DNA of 64,000 nt from Prochlorococcus sp. AG-402-B19 (GCA_003279615.1 QCHM01000005.1:45792-109791); one strand, 5' to 3'; shown: positions 37,049-46,234, counted from the first letter of the stretch. Numbers and translations: made by a program. The notes: generated from the sequence alone by a model not told the origin.

Positions 37049-37615
37049 TCAGTTTTTCCTATAAATCCTTTGTAAAAGCCATAAAGAAAAAATCAGACCA
37101 ATTAAATGAGCAAATAAAACTTGTGTATTACTCAAAACAGAAAGCATTTCTAAAGATGTAATTGGATAATTTTCCATTGCTCTCATTCCTGCACCTATTG
37201 AAATCCCTGGAGCCTGCATTGAAGCTTGAACGAATAAAGCACCTGCCAATGATTGATATCCCACAGACGAAAAAACCAATCCCAGCAAATCGACAATCAA
37301 GCCTCTTTTAAGCAATCGACTTGTTTCTCCTCTACTTGGACGCGCCTCGCTATCAAGAGCTCTTCCAGTCTTTACTATTAGCCAGCCTTGCCAAAGGCTA
37401 AATAGCAATAGAATAAAAGCCAATGTAGTTAGAGACAAACCTGGTCCAAGGCCCAATGCTCTCTCTGAGTTTCTGGCTAAACTACTTCCAACATTGTTGA
37501 ACAACAAAACACCCACTACTACTACACCCAAAATTGTTTGAATCCAAAACCGAATCCAACCAATTCTTCTCAATCCTAAAGAAAGCAATTGAAAGTCTCG
37601 TTGATCTGCCATCAC
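37049..37615 (-). CDS. DUF3611 family membrane protein
   Basis: A 188-residue protein with four membrane helices. LSLGLRRIGWIRFWIQTILGVV near residue 10, LIVDLLGLVFSSVGYQSLAGALF near 105 and SNTQVLFAHLIGLIFSLWLLQ at the C-terminus match the DUF3611 cyanobacterial/plastid family. The homologous plastid proteins are inner-membrane proteins. The role here is unknown. It is divergent from ribF with only 24 nt between the start codons. Confidence 0.8.
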   Translation of the reverse strand: MMADQRDFQLLSLGLRRIGWIRFWIQTILGVVVVGVLLFNNVGSSLARNSERALGLGPGLSLTTLAFILLLFSLWQGWLIVKTGRALDSEARPSRGETSRLLKRGLIVDLLGLVFSSVGYQSLAGALFVQASMQAPGISIGAGMRAMENYPITSLEMLSVLSNTQVLFAHLIGLIFSLWLLQRIYRKN

Positions 37616-37639
37616 GATGAATAAGGCGACAACCCAAAC

Positions 37640-38593
37640 TTGCCATCAAAGCACAAAAATTGCACGTTTAAATTGATCCCTCTCTGTGCTCCTGAAAACG
37701 CAAAACTACCTACAGCACTCGCTTTAGGTAGTTTCGACGGCCTTCACTTAGGTCATAAAAAAGTAATAAAAGCTATCCTGAAAGATCCAATTGGCACCCC
37801 AACAGTTGTCAGTTTCTGGCCTCACCCTCGCGAGGTCCTATTCGGAGAATCCAGACTAAGATTAGATTTGCCTAGTGAAAAAACACAGCTGCTCGAGCCT
37901 CTTGGAATAGAGCAATTAGTTTTAGTTCCATTTAACAAAACACTTGCATCAAAAAGTGCTGAAATATTTGTAAATGAAATCTTGGTAAAAACTCTTCATG
38001 CCAAGCACATAGCGGTTGGAGAAAATTTTAGGTTTGGTCACAACAGAGAAGGAGATATTTCCACTTTGAAAAATATTGGAGCTTCATTAGGCATAAAAAT
38101 TTCTATTATTCCTATCCTTGAAGACCATGATGGTCGGCTGAGTAGTAGCAGAATACGAAAGGCACTCAAGGATGGAGATTTAGACCATGCAAAATACCTG
38201 TTAAATCGTCCATACACCTTTAAAGGAACTGTTGAAAGAGGCAAAGGTCTAGGCAAAAAAATTGGATGGCCAACAGCAAATTTAAAAATAGATGGACGAA
38301 AATTCCTTCCATCATTGGGTGTATATGCATCCTGGGCTTCAATAGCAAATACAAAAGAACGTTTTTTTGCAGTTATGAATCTTGGCCCTCAGCCCACAAT
38401 TGATCCAAACTCTTCTTCAGTAGCAGAAGTTCATCTTCTAGATAAAGAAATCGACCTATTGGGTAAAGAATTAACGATAGAACCAGTTAAAAGAATCAGA
38501 CTTCAAAAAAAGTTTAAAAACCTTACAGCATTAAGCAATCAAATATATTCTGACGCCAAGTTAGCAAAAGAAATATTGAGCAAGAACCTTTAA
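37640..38593 (+). CDS. ribF: Bifunctional riboflavin kinase / FAD synthetase
   Basis: A 317-residue protein. The N-terminal FMN adenylyltransferase has LGSFDGLHLGHKKVI near residue 29, VGENFRFGHNREGD near 127 and SSSRIRKAL. The C-terminal riboflavin kinase has GKGLGKKIGWPTANL, LGVYASW and MNLGPQPTI. The listed start is TTG at 37640; no better ATG exists before the conserved LGSFDG motif, so a non-ATG start is likely. It makes FMN and FAD. Confidence 0.93.
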   Translation: MPSKHKNCTFKLIPLCAPENAKLPTALALGSFDGLHLGHKKVIKAILKDPIGTPTVVSFWPHPREVLFGESRLRLDLPSEKTQLLEPLGIEQLVLVPFNKTLASKSAEIFVNEILVKTLHAKHIAVGENFRFGHNREGDISTLKNIGASLGIKISIIPILEDHDGRLSSSRIRKALKDGDLDHAKYLLNRPYTFKGTVERGKGLGKKIGWPTANLKIDGRKFLPSLGVYASWASIANTKERFFAVMNLGPQPTIDPNSSSVAEVHLLDKEIDLLGKELTIEPVKRIRLQKKFKNLTALSNQIYSDAKLAKEILSKNL

Positions 38594-38594
38594 T

Positions 38595-38729
38595 TCAACT
38601 AATTGTGGGATAAGCATTAGATAATCCCCATACAACAAACAAACCTATGCCACCTAATAGAAACACTCCCCAAATAAGCACATTCATATTGTTTTCAGAA
38701 TCATTTTCCACAATAAAGTTTAAACACAT
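38595..38729 (-). CDS. 44-residue single-pass membrane protein
   Basis: A small frame read directly from the DNA: ATG 38729 to TGA 38595-38597. Fourteen polar residues (with a second ATG at codon 15) precede a clean membrane helix, VLIWGVFLLGGIGLFVVWGL, then SNAYPTIS. Codon use is like that of the neighbours, and the gap between ribF and thiE would otherwise be unexplained. The shape recalls tiny cyanobacterial photosynthetic-complex subunits, but I do not identify it. It is convergent with ribF and divergent from thiE. Confidence 0.65.
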   Translation of the reverse strand: MCLNFIVENDSENNMNVLIWGVFLLGGIGLFVVWGLSNAYPTIS

Positions 38730-38749
38730 ATCATCTAGTAAAGGATGAC

Positions 38750-39796
38750 ATGAAATCAATGCCTGTCACCCCTCCTTCTAATAATCGTATTGCTCAATTA
38801 ATTGACGCGAACCTTGATCGAGCAAGAGAAGGGTTACGAGTTATGGAAGATTGGTGCAGGTTTGGTCTTAAGAGAAATGATTTTTCTATACAAATTAAAG
38901 ATTGGAGACAACAATTAGGGGGATATCATCACAAAATATACAGAAAAGCAAGGCTCACTTCGGAAGACCCTGCCATGGGAGTTTCACATCATTTACAAAA
39001 GAATAGATCCACTCCAGAAGCTATTTTTATTGCAAACTCATCAAGAGTTCAAGAAGCCTTAAGAGTAATAGAAGAATTTACCAGAATAACTGATCCAAAG
39101 CTTTCTGAAGTCGCCACGAAAATTAGATACCAAACTTATGAGATAGAGGTCGAAGTTCTCAAAATTAAAGAGGGAATGGACAATAGACAACTCCTTCAAA
39201 ATTGTTCAATATATCTAATAACTACATACAGGAAAAACCTAAAAGATATTGTTATGCAAGCATTAGAAGCTGGTGTAAAAATAGTTCAATATAGAGAGAA
39301 ATTTTTAAATGATCATAAAAAAGTAAATCAAGCTAAAGACTTAGCCTCTCTTTGTAAAAAATATAATTCTCTTTTTATAGTCAATGATCGTATTGATATA
39401 GCCCTAGCTGTTGACGCTGATGGAATTCATTTGGGGCAAGAAGATATCCCAACTCACATTGCTAGAGAACTCATAGGGTCTGAAAAAATCATTGGAAGAA
39501 GCACACATTGCTTAGATGACATAAAGAATGCCGAGAAAGAAGGCTGTGATTATATTGGTATAGGACCTATTTTCCCTTCTAAAACAAAGAACAAACTAAG
39601 TCCAATCGGGATTGACTACCTTATGAAGGCATTAAATAGAACTCTCCTACCAGCGTTTGCTATTGGTGGAATCAATAGCTCAAACATCAACGAACTAAAC
39701 AAGATTAACAATCTACGTATAGCCGTTTCAGACGCAATCATCAATTCAAATGCCCCTTTTACAGAAACTGAAGAGCTTTTCAAACTCTTAACATGA
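38750..39796 (+). CDS. thiE: Thiamine-phosphate synthase with cyanobacterial N-terminal extension
   Basis: A 348-residue protein, longer than the usual 210-residue ThiE. Residues 1-145 form a helical domain found in cyanobacterial ThiE proteins (DANLDRAREGLRVMEDW near residue 14). Residues 150-348 are the TIM-barrel synthase: VQYREKFL, FIVNDRIDIALAVDADGIHLGQ, GRSTH and IGIGPIFPSKTK. It joins HMP pyrophosphate and thiazole phosphate. It overlaps thiS by 4 nt (ATGA). I see no TPP riboswitch in the short leader. Confidence 0.93.
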   Translation: MKSMPVTPPSNNRIAQLIDANLDRAREGLRVMEDWCRFGLKRNDFSIQIKDWRQQLGGYHHKIYRKARLTSEDPAMGVSHHLQKNRSTPEAIFIANSSRVQEALRVIEEFTRITDPKLSEVATKIRYQTYEIEVEVLKIKEGMDNRQLLQNCSIYLITTYRKNLKDIVMQALEAGVKIVQYREKFLNDHKKVNQAKDLASLCKKYNSLFIVNDRIDIALAVDADGIHLGQEDIPTHIARELIGSEKIIGRSTHCLDDIKNAEKEGCDYIGIGPIFPSKTKNKLSPIGIDYLMKALNRTLLPAFAIGGINSSNINELNKINNLRIAVSDAIINSNAPFTETEELFKLLT

Positions 39797-40011
39797 AATT
39801 AAAAATCAACGGAGAAATTAAAAGCATTGATCATACTGATGAAGCTTATTTCTTGGAGGATTTAATTAAGCACTTAGGTTATCAACCTCAATTGGTAGTG
39901 GTTGAGCTAAACGGAATCATCATTAATCCACAACATTGGTATGAGAAAAAAATAAAAGATGGAGATTGCCTAGAGGTTGTGACAATTGTTGGGGGAGGTT
40001 CCTACAGTTGA
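39793..40011 (+). CDS. thiS: Sulfur-carrier protein ThiS with three residues beyond the Gly-Gly tail
   Basis: A 72-residue ubiquitin-fold sulfur carrier for thiazole synthesis. VVVELNGIIINPQHW and DGDCLEVVTIVGGG match ThiS. ThiS normally ends exactly in GG, which is adenylated and thiocarboxylated. Here SYS follows before the stop, so the carrier would need C-terminal trimming or work differently. It is translationally coupled to thiE. Confidence 0.88.
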   Translation: MKLKINGEIKSIDHTDEAYFLEDLIKHLGYQPQLVVVELNGIIINPQHWYEKKIKDGDCLEVVTIVGGGSYS

Positions 40012-40030
40012 TTAATCCCCAATAAAAAAA

Positions 40031-40972
40031 TTGTTCAAATTTACTCGCTTTAACAGGATCAAAAGAAAAAAGATTTTTTCTTTTCTAGTCGCTTCAGTAA
40101 TATTCTTGTGTTTTGTATTCATCAATCCCCGCTTAGCAAACGCTGCGAGTGGAGGACGCATAGGTGGAGGAAGTTTTCAGGCCCCCTCTGCGCCAAGAAG
40201 CCAAAATTATGGAGGCTATGGAACTGGCTACAGAGGAGCGGGTATCGGTTTCCCTTTCTTATTACCAATTTTCGGTTTTGGTGGTGGTGGAATTTTTGGA
40301 TTCTTAATACTGATGTCAATTGTTGGTGTCATTGTTAATTCATTTAAAAACTCTTCAACTTTTTCTAGCTCAACCAATAACACGCTTGTTTCTCAGACAT
40401 CTAACCCAGCCAAGGTTTCTTTAATACAATTTCAGATTGGCTTACTGGCCAGTGCCAAAGAAATCCAAGTGAAGCTAAGAGAGCTTGCTTCTTCCTCAAA
40501 CACCTCAACGTCATCCGGCCTCCAAAGAGTTCTTCAAGACACAACACTCTCATTGCTAAGGAAACCAGAGCTATGGGTCTATTCAAATATAGAAACAGGC
40601 ACCGTTCCATTTGCCTCAGCAGAATCAACATTTAATCGAATATCAATAACTGAGAGAAGCAAATTACAAGCAGAAGTTACATCAAACTATTCCGGTCAAA
40701 TATCTACATCAACAAATATTGAATCCAATCCTGGTGATTCTGATCCAACAAATGAATACATCGCTATAACGATTCTTGTCGCTACCAAAAAGGACTTAAA
40801 ACTAAACAACTCTGCAAATAATGAGCTTATAACAGAGGCATTGAGACTCATAGGATCAATATCATCAAACGACTTAATAGCACTAGAAGTTATCTGGCAA
40901 CCAGAAGGGGAAGGAGAGACCTTGAGAGAAGAAGAGCTAATAACTCAATACCCAAACCTTAAGCATTTATAA
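40031..40972 (+). CDS. DUF1517 family membrane-associated protein
   Basis: A 313-residue protein. An N-terminal signal or anchor (residues 14-38) is followed by a glycine/serine-rich segment with SGGRIGGGSF, a hydrophobic stretch near residues 75-105 (FPFLLPIFGFGGGGIFGFLI) and a soluble alpha/beta domain ending in NLKHL. This order is that of DUF1517 proteins of cyanobacteria and plastids, function not known to me. The listed start is TTG at 40031, with no better ATG upstream. It lies 19 nt after thiS. Confidence 0.8.
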   Translation: MFKFTRFNRIKRKKIFSFLVASVIFLCFVFINPRLANAASGGRIGGGSFQAPSAPRSQNYGGYGTGYRGAGIGFPFLLPIFGFGGGGIFGFLILMSIVGVIVNSFKNSSTFSSSTNNTLVSQTSNPAKVSLIQFQIGLLASAKEIQVKLRELASSSNTSTSSGLQRVLQDTTLSLLRKPELWVYSNIETGTVPFASAESTFNRISITERSKLQAEVTSNYSGQISTSTNIESNPGDSDPTNEYIAITILVATKKDLKLNNSANNELITEALRLIGSISSNDLIALEVIWQPEGEGETLREEELITQYPNLKHL

Positions 40973-41144
40973 AGGAGGGCCTGCCAATCCAACCCCCAAA
41001 TATTAAAGTTTTATAAAACCAGTGACTATAGCAACCAAAATCTTGATTTCTTTATATTTTCTTCACCTAATTTAGGTAAACAATGCATAAAAAAGATACA
41101 AATAAGAGTTAGCATTCGCTCACAGTTTTTTATTCTTTATAGAA

Positions 41145-41312
41145 GTGTCCGCTTCTTCACAACCAGAACCACGGTCAATGAAATGGGAAAGTTCGGGTGA
41201 GCTAGCTCAGCGTGATCTATCAGAGTTGGTTAATCGTCTTCTAGATGTTGAATCGAGCAATAACAGTGACGAGTTAACAAGACTCAGTAGCAAATATGAC
41301 GAAGAGTTTTAA
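41145..41312 (+). CDS. 55-residue acidic small protein
   Basis: Read directly from the DNA: GTG at 41145 to TAA at 41310-41312, with an ATG 11 codons in. The sequence is hydrophilic and probably helical (ELAQRDLSELVNRLLDVE) with an acidic tail. Codon use and composition look coding against the AT-rich surroundings. The family is unknown to me. Confidence 0.5.
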   Translation: MSASSQPEPRSMKWESSGELAQRDLSELVNRLLDVESSNNSDELTRLSSKYDEEF

Positions 41313-41359
41313 CTCTTTATTTTTTACCTTGCGCGACTTTGATTAATAGACCAACTTAG

Positions 41360-41518
41360 GTGAAAGTCAAAAAGTTGATGAGAAGTAAACAAATTCAATG
41401 GATAAATACGCCTGTTATTACTGAAGCAATATTTCGTTATGAGAAAGGGCTTCTTCCGAACTCAATGAGATTATGGTTAGAACAAGTTTTAGAAATAGAT
41501 TCCAAAAAATCTATTTAA
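41360..41518 (+). CDS. Small basic hypothetical protein (52 aa, or 46 aa from the ATG)
   Basis: A short frame with GTG at 41360 and ATG at 41378 in frame, ending at TAA 41516-41518. The stretch WINTPVITEAIFRYEKGLL then PNSMRLWLEQVLE looks like a folded helical mini-protein rather than random frame. It follows the 55-residue gene by 47 nt, so the two may be co-transcribed, and it converges with larB. Confidence 0.5.
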   Translation: MKVKKLMRSKQIQWINTPVITEAIFRYEKGLLPNSMRLWLEQVLEIDSKKSI

Positions 41519-41544
41519 TAAATCAAGATAAAATCCAATAACAA

Positions 41545-42192
41545 TCAGGACGCCAAAATCCTTAAAGCAGCCATAGCAGCTCCATAGCCATTATCAATAT
41601 TCACTACTAATAATCCTGGTGCACAGCTAGCAAGCATTCCTTCTAAAGCAGTTTTACCACCACCACTAATACCATATCCAACTGACACAGGAAGTCCAAT
41701 TATTGGCTGAGGAATTAATCCAGCGAGTACAGTAGGCAGCGCTCCTTCCATTCCTGCACATGCAATAACTACTTTTGCTGATTTGATTTCTTCTAACCTC
41801 TCTAGAAGCCTATGAATCCCTGCGACACCAACATCAATCAACAATTTCGTTTTTATTCCATGTAAATTCAATGCGATTTCTGCTTCTGATGCAACGCCTA
41901 AATCACTTGTTCCTCCAGTCAATATTATTACTTCTTCATTAGAAGAAATACATTTCTCAAAAGATCCCATAGTTAAACAACCAGATATTTCATGAAATTT
42001 TGCACAAGGAAAGTCAATTAAAAGTTTTTTTGCCTTTTCTTTTGTAAGTCTTGTCACCAAAGCCGTTTCAGAGGCAAGTTGAAATTTTCTTAATATTTCA
42101 GAAATTTGTTTAATTGATTTGTGCTCCCCCCAAATAGCTTCAATTACGCCCAGTCGTTTTCTTCTCTGAAAGTCAATAATTGATTCATCCAT
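41545..42192 (-). CDS. larB: LarB-type AIR carboxylase-like protein (nicotinate adenine dinucleotide carboxylase/hydrolase)
   Basis: A 215-residue protein. Its C-terminal 130 residues carry the PurE-like pattern of LarB: ILTGGTSDLGVASEAE, ACAGMEGALPTVLAGL, VSVGYGISGGGKTALEGMLASCAPG and VVNIDNGYGAAMAAL. LarB starts synthesis of the nickel-pincer nucleotide cofactor. No larC or larE is visible in the window, so whether the cofactor is made here is open. It precedes nothing on its strand and lies 3 nt after the TIGR03792 gene. Confidence 0.85.
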   Translation of the reverse strand: MDESIIDFQRRKRLGVIEAIWGEHKSIKQISEILRKFQLASETALVTRLTKEKAKKLLIDFPCAKFHEISGCLTMGSFEKCISSNEEVIILTGGTSDLGVASEAEIALNLHGIKTKLLIDVGVAGIHRLLERLEEIKSAKVVIACAGMEGALPTVLAGLIPQPIIGLPVSVGYGISGGGKTALEGMLASCAPGLLVVNIDNGYGAAMAALRILAS

Positions 42193-42195
42193 TTG

Positions 42196-42651
42196 TCACT
42201 CTGGATTTAATTCCCCTTCAAAGATCAATGGGAAAGGATTTCCACTTGATTCACCTGTTTCCTTTCTTGCAATCTTTTCAAAGTCCTGCTGGACAAGATT
42301 TATTTCTGTCTGAGAGATGTTTTTCCAAAGATCTCTTGACTTCCAACCAATTAATAAGGTTGCTTCCTCTACTTTAGGATCCCAAAAAAGTTGGCGTCCT
42401 AAAAAACCATCTTGTTTTAACAACCATGGTTCCCAACTTCCTTCTTCGGCTTTTAACCAAGCATGTTTAAATCTTTTCGGGACATCAAGCTTAAGGTGCT
42501 CGACAATAGATTCCTTTGGAAAACTAACTTTCAATAAAGACTCAGCTTGAAGATTTTTCACGTTTCCAAAAATAGTAGAAAGAAAAATCAAACTTACAAA
42601 AAGGAAACCAAATATTTTTTCGAAAAAATTTTTTGTTTTACTTGTTTTCAT
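42196..42651 (-). CDS. TIGR03792-like cyanobacterial protein
   Basis: A 151-residue protein with an N-terminal signal or anchor (residues 12-36). The domain has [25 protein letters not shown] split over residues 62-86 and [13 protein letters not shown] near residue 100, a dimeric-barrel-like pattern of the TIGR03792 family. The function is unknown. It overlaps the trmD-ispF gene by 14 nt and is followed by larB after 3 nt, so the three form a minus-strand unit. Confidence 0.7.
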   Translation of the reverse strand: MKTSKTKNFFEKIFGFLFVSLIFLSTIFGNVKNLQAESLLKVSFPKESIVEHLKLDVPKRFKHAWLKAEEGSWEPWLLKQDGFLGRQLFWDPKVEEATLLIGWKSRDLWKNISQTEINLVQQDFEKIARKETGESSGNPFPLIFEGELNPE

Positions 42652-43864
42652 TCTTTTTCATCAAAACCACTGCATGACAACATATACCTTCCTCTCTTCC
42701 CTCAGCACCTAATTTCTCATTTGTAGTTGCTTTAACTCCTACATCATCAATGAGAACTCCAATTTTCTTAGATATTTTTTCCTTCATCAAGTCAATATAA
42801 GGTTTTAATTTTGGCCTTTCAGCAACAATAACTGAATCAATATTTTGAATTTGCCAACCTTTTTTCTCAATTAATTCCATTACCTGTTCAAGAAGAATCA
42901 AACTATCTGCATTTTTCCATTTAGGGTCATCTGGAGGGAAATACTTTCCAATATCACCCAAAGATAATGCCCCTAAGATGGCATCCATAATTGCATGAGT
43001 AAGAACATCTGCATCACTATGCCCATCAAGACCTAAACCTTCAGGATGGTTTAACTTGACCCCGCCAAGTATTAGAGGTCGACCAGGAACCAATCGGTGC
43101 ATGTCATATCCATTGCCTATTCTTAAGCTCACTTCAGTTTTCAATAATGAACTTCTCTTATCAAATGATAATTGTTCGAGCTTCCAAAGTTCGAACAAAT
43201 CGGGTCTTCGTAACTGCGTCCTAATTTCTCTTTGCTTCTGCCTCCATTCTTTAATTAATTTATGGTTACCACTAAGAAGTACATCAGGAACTTTCATACC
43301 TTTGAATTCTGAGGGCCGGGTGTATTGCGGATGTTCTAAAAGAAACTCATTATGACTTTCCTCCTCTAATGATTCGACACTGCCTAAGGTTCCAGGCAAT
43401 AAACGTACTACTCCATTAATAACAGTTATTGCAGGAATTTCTCCACCTGTAAGAACAAAGTCTCCAATTGAAATTTCTTCATCAGCTAGAGACCGAATCC
43501 TCTCATCAAATCCCTCATAGTTACCACATATCAAAATAAGTTGGTCTACTTTGGACCATCTAGAAAAATCAGCTTGAGATATTTTCCTTCCTTGTGGAGT
43601 CATCAAAAGTATCCTTTTTTTATTGAGCTTTGGAAGTTGGTTAAACACCGAAAAATAAGGTTCGGGCTTTAAGACCATTCCAGCGCCTCCGCCATATGGT
43701 TCATCATCAACTTTTCGATAATTATCTATTGCATGGTCACGAGGATTGTGTATATGAATTGATGCGATCTTCTCTTCAAATGCCTTTTTTATAAGTCCAT
43801 GATTAAAAAAAATTTCAAATGCTTCTGGGAAAAGGCTTACTACATCGAACCTCAATTTACTCAT
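42638..43864 (-). CDS. trmD-ispF: In-frame TrmD-IspF fusion: tRNA m1G37 methyltransferase and MECDP synthase
   Basis: One uninterrupted 408-residue frame. Residues 1-244 are Trm[31 protein letters not shown] and [15 protein letters not shown] form the trefoil-knot SAM site. Residues 245-408 are Isp[16 protein letters not shown] and [20 protein letters not shown] give the zinc ligands, and [15 protein letters not shown] is the C-terminal signature. There is no stop between them. A GTG codon at 43132-43130 (residue 245) could start a separate IspF, which would make this readthrough of abutting genes rather than a functional fusion. TrmD protects the reading frame and IspF makes isoprenoid precursors. 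It lies 5 nt after era. Confidence 0.9.
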   Translation of the reverse strand: MSKLRFDVVSLFPEAFEIFFNHGLIKKAFEEKIASIHIHNPRDHAIDNYRKVDDEPYGGGAGMVLKPEPYFSVFNQLPKLNKKRILLMTPQGRKISQADFSRWSKVDQLILICGNYEGFDERIRSLADEEISIGDFVLTGGEIPAITVINGVVRLLPGTLGSVESLEEESHNEFLLEHPQYTRPSEFKGMKVPDVLLSGNHKLIKEWRQKQREIRTQLRRPDLFELWKLEQLSFDKRSSLLKTEVSLRIGNGYDMHRLVPGRPLILGGVKLNHPEGLGLDGHSDADVLTHAIMDAILGALSLGDIGKYFPPDDPKWKNADSLILLEQVMELIEKKGWQIQNIDSVIVAERPKLKPYIDLMKEKISKKIGVLIDDVGVKATTNEKLGAEGREEGICCHAVVLMKKNENK

Positions 43865-43869
43865 ATGAA

Positions 43870-44811
43870 TTAACTCCCTTCATAACCAAACTCATTAAGC
43901 CGAGAAGATTTGCTTCTCCAATCAGGAACAACTTTAACAAACAATTCTAAATAGACATTTCCATTAATTAAAGTTTGAATTTGCAGTCTTGATTCCTTCC
44001 CAATTTTCTTCAACATCGATCCGCCTTTACCAATTAAAATTCCTTTCTGACTTTTTTTCTCAACACAAATAGTTGCTAGAATCCCTGTTCTTGAATTCTG
44101 TTTAGATTTTTTTTTCGAGGGAATGTCTTCAATTTTATCAATAGAGACTGCAACACTATGAGGTACCTCTTCGCGAGTATTTATTAAAACTTGTTCTCTT
44201 ATAAATTCAGCCATCAAGAACTTCTCAGGATGGTCACAAGTCATATGACTTGGATACAACTGAAGTCCAAAAGGTAGTTTTTCTTCTATTTCATTAATCA
44301 ATTCATTACATCCCTGGCCTTTAAGAGCGCTACAACAAAAAACTGGCCAATTTGTACCCTCAAAAAAGTCTAAATATTCTTTCTTTCTTTCTTTCAATTG
44401 ACTTAACTGAACAAGATCCCATTTATTCAATGCAACAATCACTGGGATTTGTAAATTTCTAATCAAATTTAAAATAAATGCATCACCCCTACCTGGAGAA
44501 TGATTAGCTTCAAAAATAACTAAAACTGCATCAACCTCTCCAATAGATCTCTTGGCACTCTGGACAAGTCTTTCACCTAACAAATGATGGGGCTTATGAA
44601 TACCAGGTGTATCTACAAAAATAATTTGAGACTTTTTATTCGTAAGTATTACTTTTAATCGATTTCTAGTGGTTTGAGCAATTGGTGATGTAATTGCTAT
44701 TTTCTCACCAATAAATTGGTTTATGAAAGTTGATTTCCCAACATTAGGTCTACCTATTAATGCAATAAATCCTGACTTAAAATCTTCTTGATTTAAATCT
44801 CCTAAAGACAT
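43870..44811 (-). CDS. era: GTPase Era
   Basis: A 313-residue GTPase for 30S ribosome assembly. GRPNVGKST near residue 20 is the G1 loop, DTPGIHKP is G3 and NKWD is G4. The C-terminal KH domain holds [15 protein letters not shown], which binds the 16S rRNA 3' end. The length is typical. It is the first gene of the unit continuing to trmD-ispF, and is divergent from the 170-residue gene to its right. Confidence 0.95.
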   Translation of the reverse strand: MSLGDLNQEDFKSGFIALIGRPNVGKSTFINQFIGEKIAITSPIAQTTRNRLKVILTNKKSQIIFVDTPGIHKPHHLLGERLVQSAKRSIGEVDAVLVIFEANHSPGRGDAFILNLIRNLQIPVIVALNKWDLVQLSQLKERKKEYLDFFEGTNWPVFCCSALKGQGCNELINEIEEKLPFGLQLYPSHMTCDHPEKFLMAEFIREQVLINTREEVPHSVAVSIDKIEDIPSKKKSKQNSRTGILATICVEKKSQKGILIGKGGSMLKKIGKESRLQIQTLINGNVYLELFVKVVPDWRSKSSRLNEFGYEGS

Positions 44812-44862
44812 TTTCTTACTCTACGATCATCTATAGCCTTACTCTAAAAGAGCAATAAAACC

Positions 44863-45375
44863 ATGAATGAACAGAAACCAACTTTTAAAGAGGCTATGCA
44901 AGCATCATTGATTTGGTGTAAAAGTTGGGAAAATGATGAAATAAGTGACGAAGTTATTTCTGATCGAATTGGTGAGCTTGTTAAAACTGTGGAGGGGGCA
45001 AGAGGATTTTTTGTAGTAAGTCTTTCCTTAGATTGCCCTTTAATGGATAGATTTCCTGATGCATTAATTTTTCAATTAAGAAATGCTGGAGAAATTGTTG
45101 TTGACTTAATCGTAAAGAATCTTGCGATGAGTTCAGCGATGATAATCTCACATCGAATGAATAAAGATCCTCAGGAAATCCAATCAGAGCGAATAAAAAT
45201 TCGATGTATTGAATTACTTAAACTATTAGATTCAACTCAGGTAAAAAAACGCTTAGATGTTTTACTTGAAGCAACAAAAGGTAATGGCACGGACTTGAAG
45301 TTTCTTAATAAATGGGGTTATAACGAAGAACAAATTAATGCGATATCAGAAAGTATTTATAAAGTTGCAACATAA
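44863..45375 (+). CDS. Conserved cyanobacterial hypothetical protein (170 aa)
   Basis: A soluble, all-helical-looking 170-residue protein with ASLIWCKSWENDEISDEV near residue 14, VEGARGFFVVSLSLDCPLMD near 43 and KFLNKWGYNEEQINAISESIY at the end. I recognise its picocyanobacterial style but no function. It is monocistronic, ending in a strong bidirectional terminator shared with the BI-1 family gene. Confidence 0.7.
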   Translation: MNEQKPTFKEAMQASLIWCKSWENDEISDEVISDRIGELVKTVEGARGFFVVSLSLDCPLMDRFPDALIFQLRNAGEIVVDLIVKNLAMSSAMIISHRMNKDPQEIQSERIKIRCIELLKLLDSTQVKKRLDVLLEATKGNGTDLKFLNKWGYNEEQINAISESIYKVAT

Positions 45376-45401
45376 AAAAAGAGCCTTAAGGCTCTTTTTT
45401 T
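45374..45401. terminator. Bidirectional intrinsic terminator
   Basis: A seven-A run, GAGCC-TTAA-GGCTC and an eight-T run form a stem with U-tracts for both directions. It begins at the stop codon of the 170-residue gene and lies 20 nt past the stop of the convergent BI-1 gene, serving both. Confidence 0.92.
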
Positions 45402-45421
45402 ATGAATTTAGTTATATATAT

Positions 45422-46159
45422 TTAATCTCTTCTACCTCCACCTTGAAGAGCAATAATCAAACGAAGAACGAAGACAAATAAGTTTATATAAGTTAGGTAC
45501 ATTCCTAAGGCTCCTGCTAAATACTGTTCATCGTTGTATCTTCTTGGCATTGTGTAGAAATCTACAAAAGACATAGCTACAAAAAGTACTGTTCCAAAAC
45601 CAGCAATCATTAATTCAAATCCACTTCCCCCAAACATTCCTGGAGCAAAAAAACCACCAATAAACTGGAAAACCATTGCGATAATCAAACCAAGCAATCC
45701 AAGGCCAACTGCACCTTGCAAAGCTTGACCAACATTATCACTCATTTTTCTACCTACTGAAGATGCAATCACGAAAGTAATTCCTGTAGCAAATACAGCA
45801 GTTCCTATTGCTCCCATTCCAGCTACTTGAATTGCTAATCCAACAATCCCACTAAGGGTAAAGCCAGTTAATAAACTAAATCCGGTTAAAAGTGGAAGCG
45901 CTTTAGAATTGTTTGCGTTATTGGCAGCACTACTTGCCATGAAAAACAAAACTATCTCGGCTATAAAAGCAACGATGAAGAGAGGGCCGAATAAAGGATT
46001 ATTGGTTGCCTGCAAAGAAAGTCCACCTAAAACGCCTAAACCAGTTAATGCCATCCCCCCCCCAACATAAGGCAAGGCTTTGTTTACTACATTTGGGCCA
46101 ATAAGGGCACTTGATTGTGCTTCACGAATAGCTTGTTGAAAATTGCTGTTTGCTGGCAT
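45422..46159 (-). CDS. Bax inhibitor-1 (YccA/YbhL) family membrane protein
   Basis: A 245-residue protein with seven membrane helices after a short polar N-terminus. GGMALTGLGVLGGLS, LLTGFTLSGIVG, VGLGLLGLIIAMVFQ and ALGMYLTYINLFVFVLRLI follow the BI-1 pattern, where the penultimate loop usually carries acidic residues (here FVDFYTMPR). BI-1 relatives are pH-sensitive Ca2+ leak channels or FtsH partners. The role in this organism is inferred only. It has its own terminator. Confidence 0.88.
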   Translation of the reverse strand: MPANSNFQQAIREAQSSALIGPNVVNKALPYVGGGMALTGLGVLGGLSLQATNNPLFGPLFIVAFIAEIVLFFMASSAANNANNSKALPLLTGFSLLTGFTLSGIVGLAIQVAGMGAIGTAVFATGITFVIASSVGRKMSDNVGQALQGAVGLGLLGLIIAMVFQFIGGFFAPGMFGGSGFELMIAGFGTVLFVAMSFVDFYTMPRRYNDEQYLAGALGMYLTYINLFVFVLRLIIALQGGGRRD

Positions 46160-46234
46160 AGCGCACCAGATAATTATTAATACTCATTTTGGCACAAAAA
46201 AAATAAGTCTTCATGAATGTGAATGCGGATGACC

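Noticed and set aside
38594..38749. TPP riboswitch upstream of thiE
   Set aside because: No CUGAGA core or other conserved THI-box segment is visible, and the space is taken by a small gene on the other strand.
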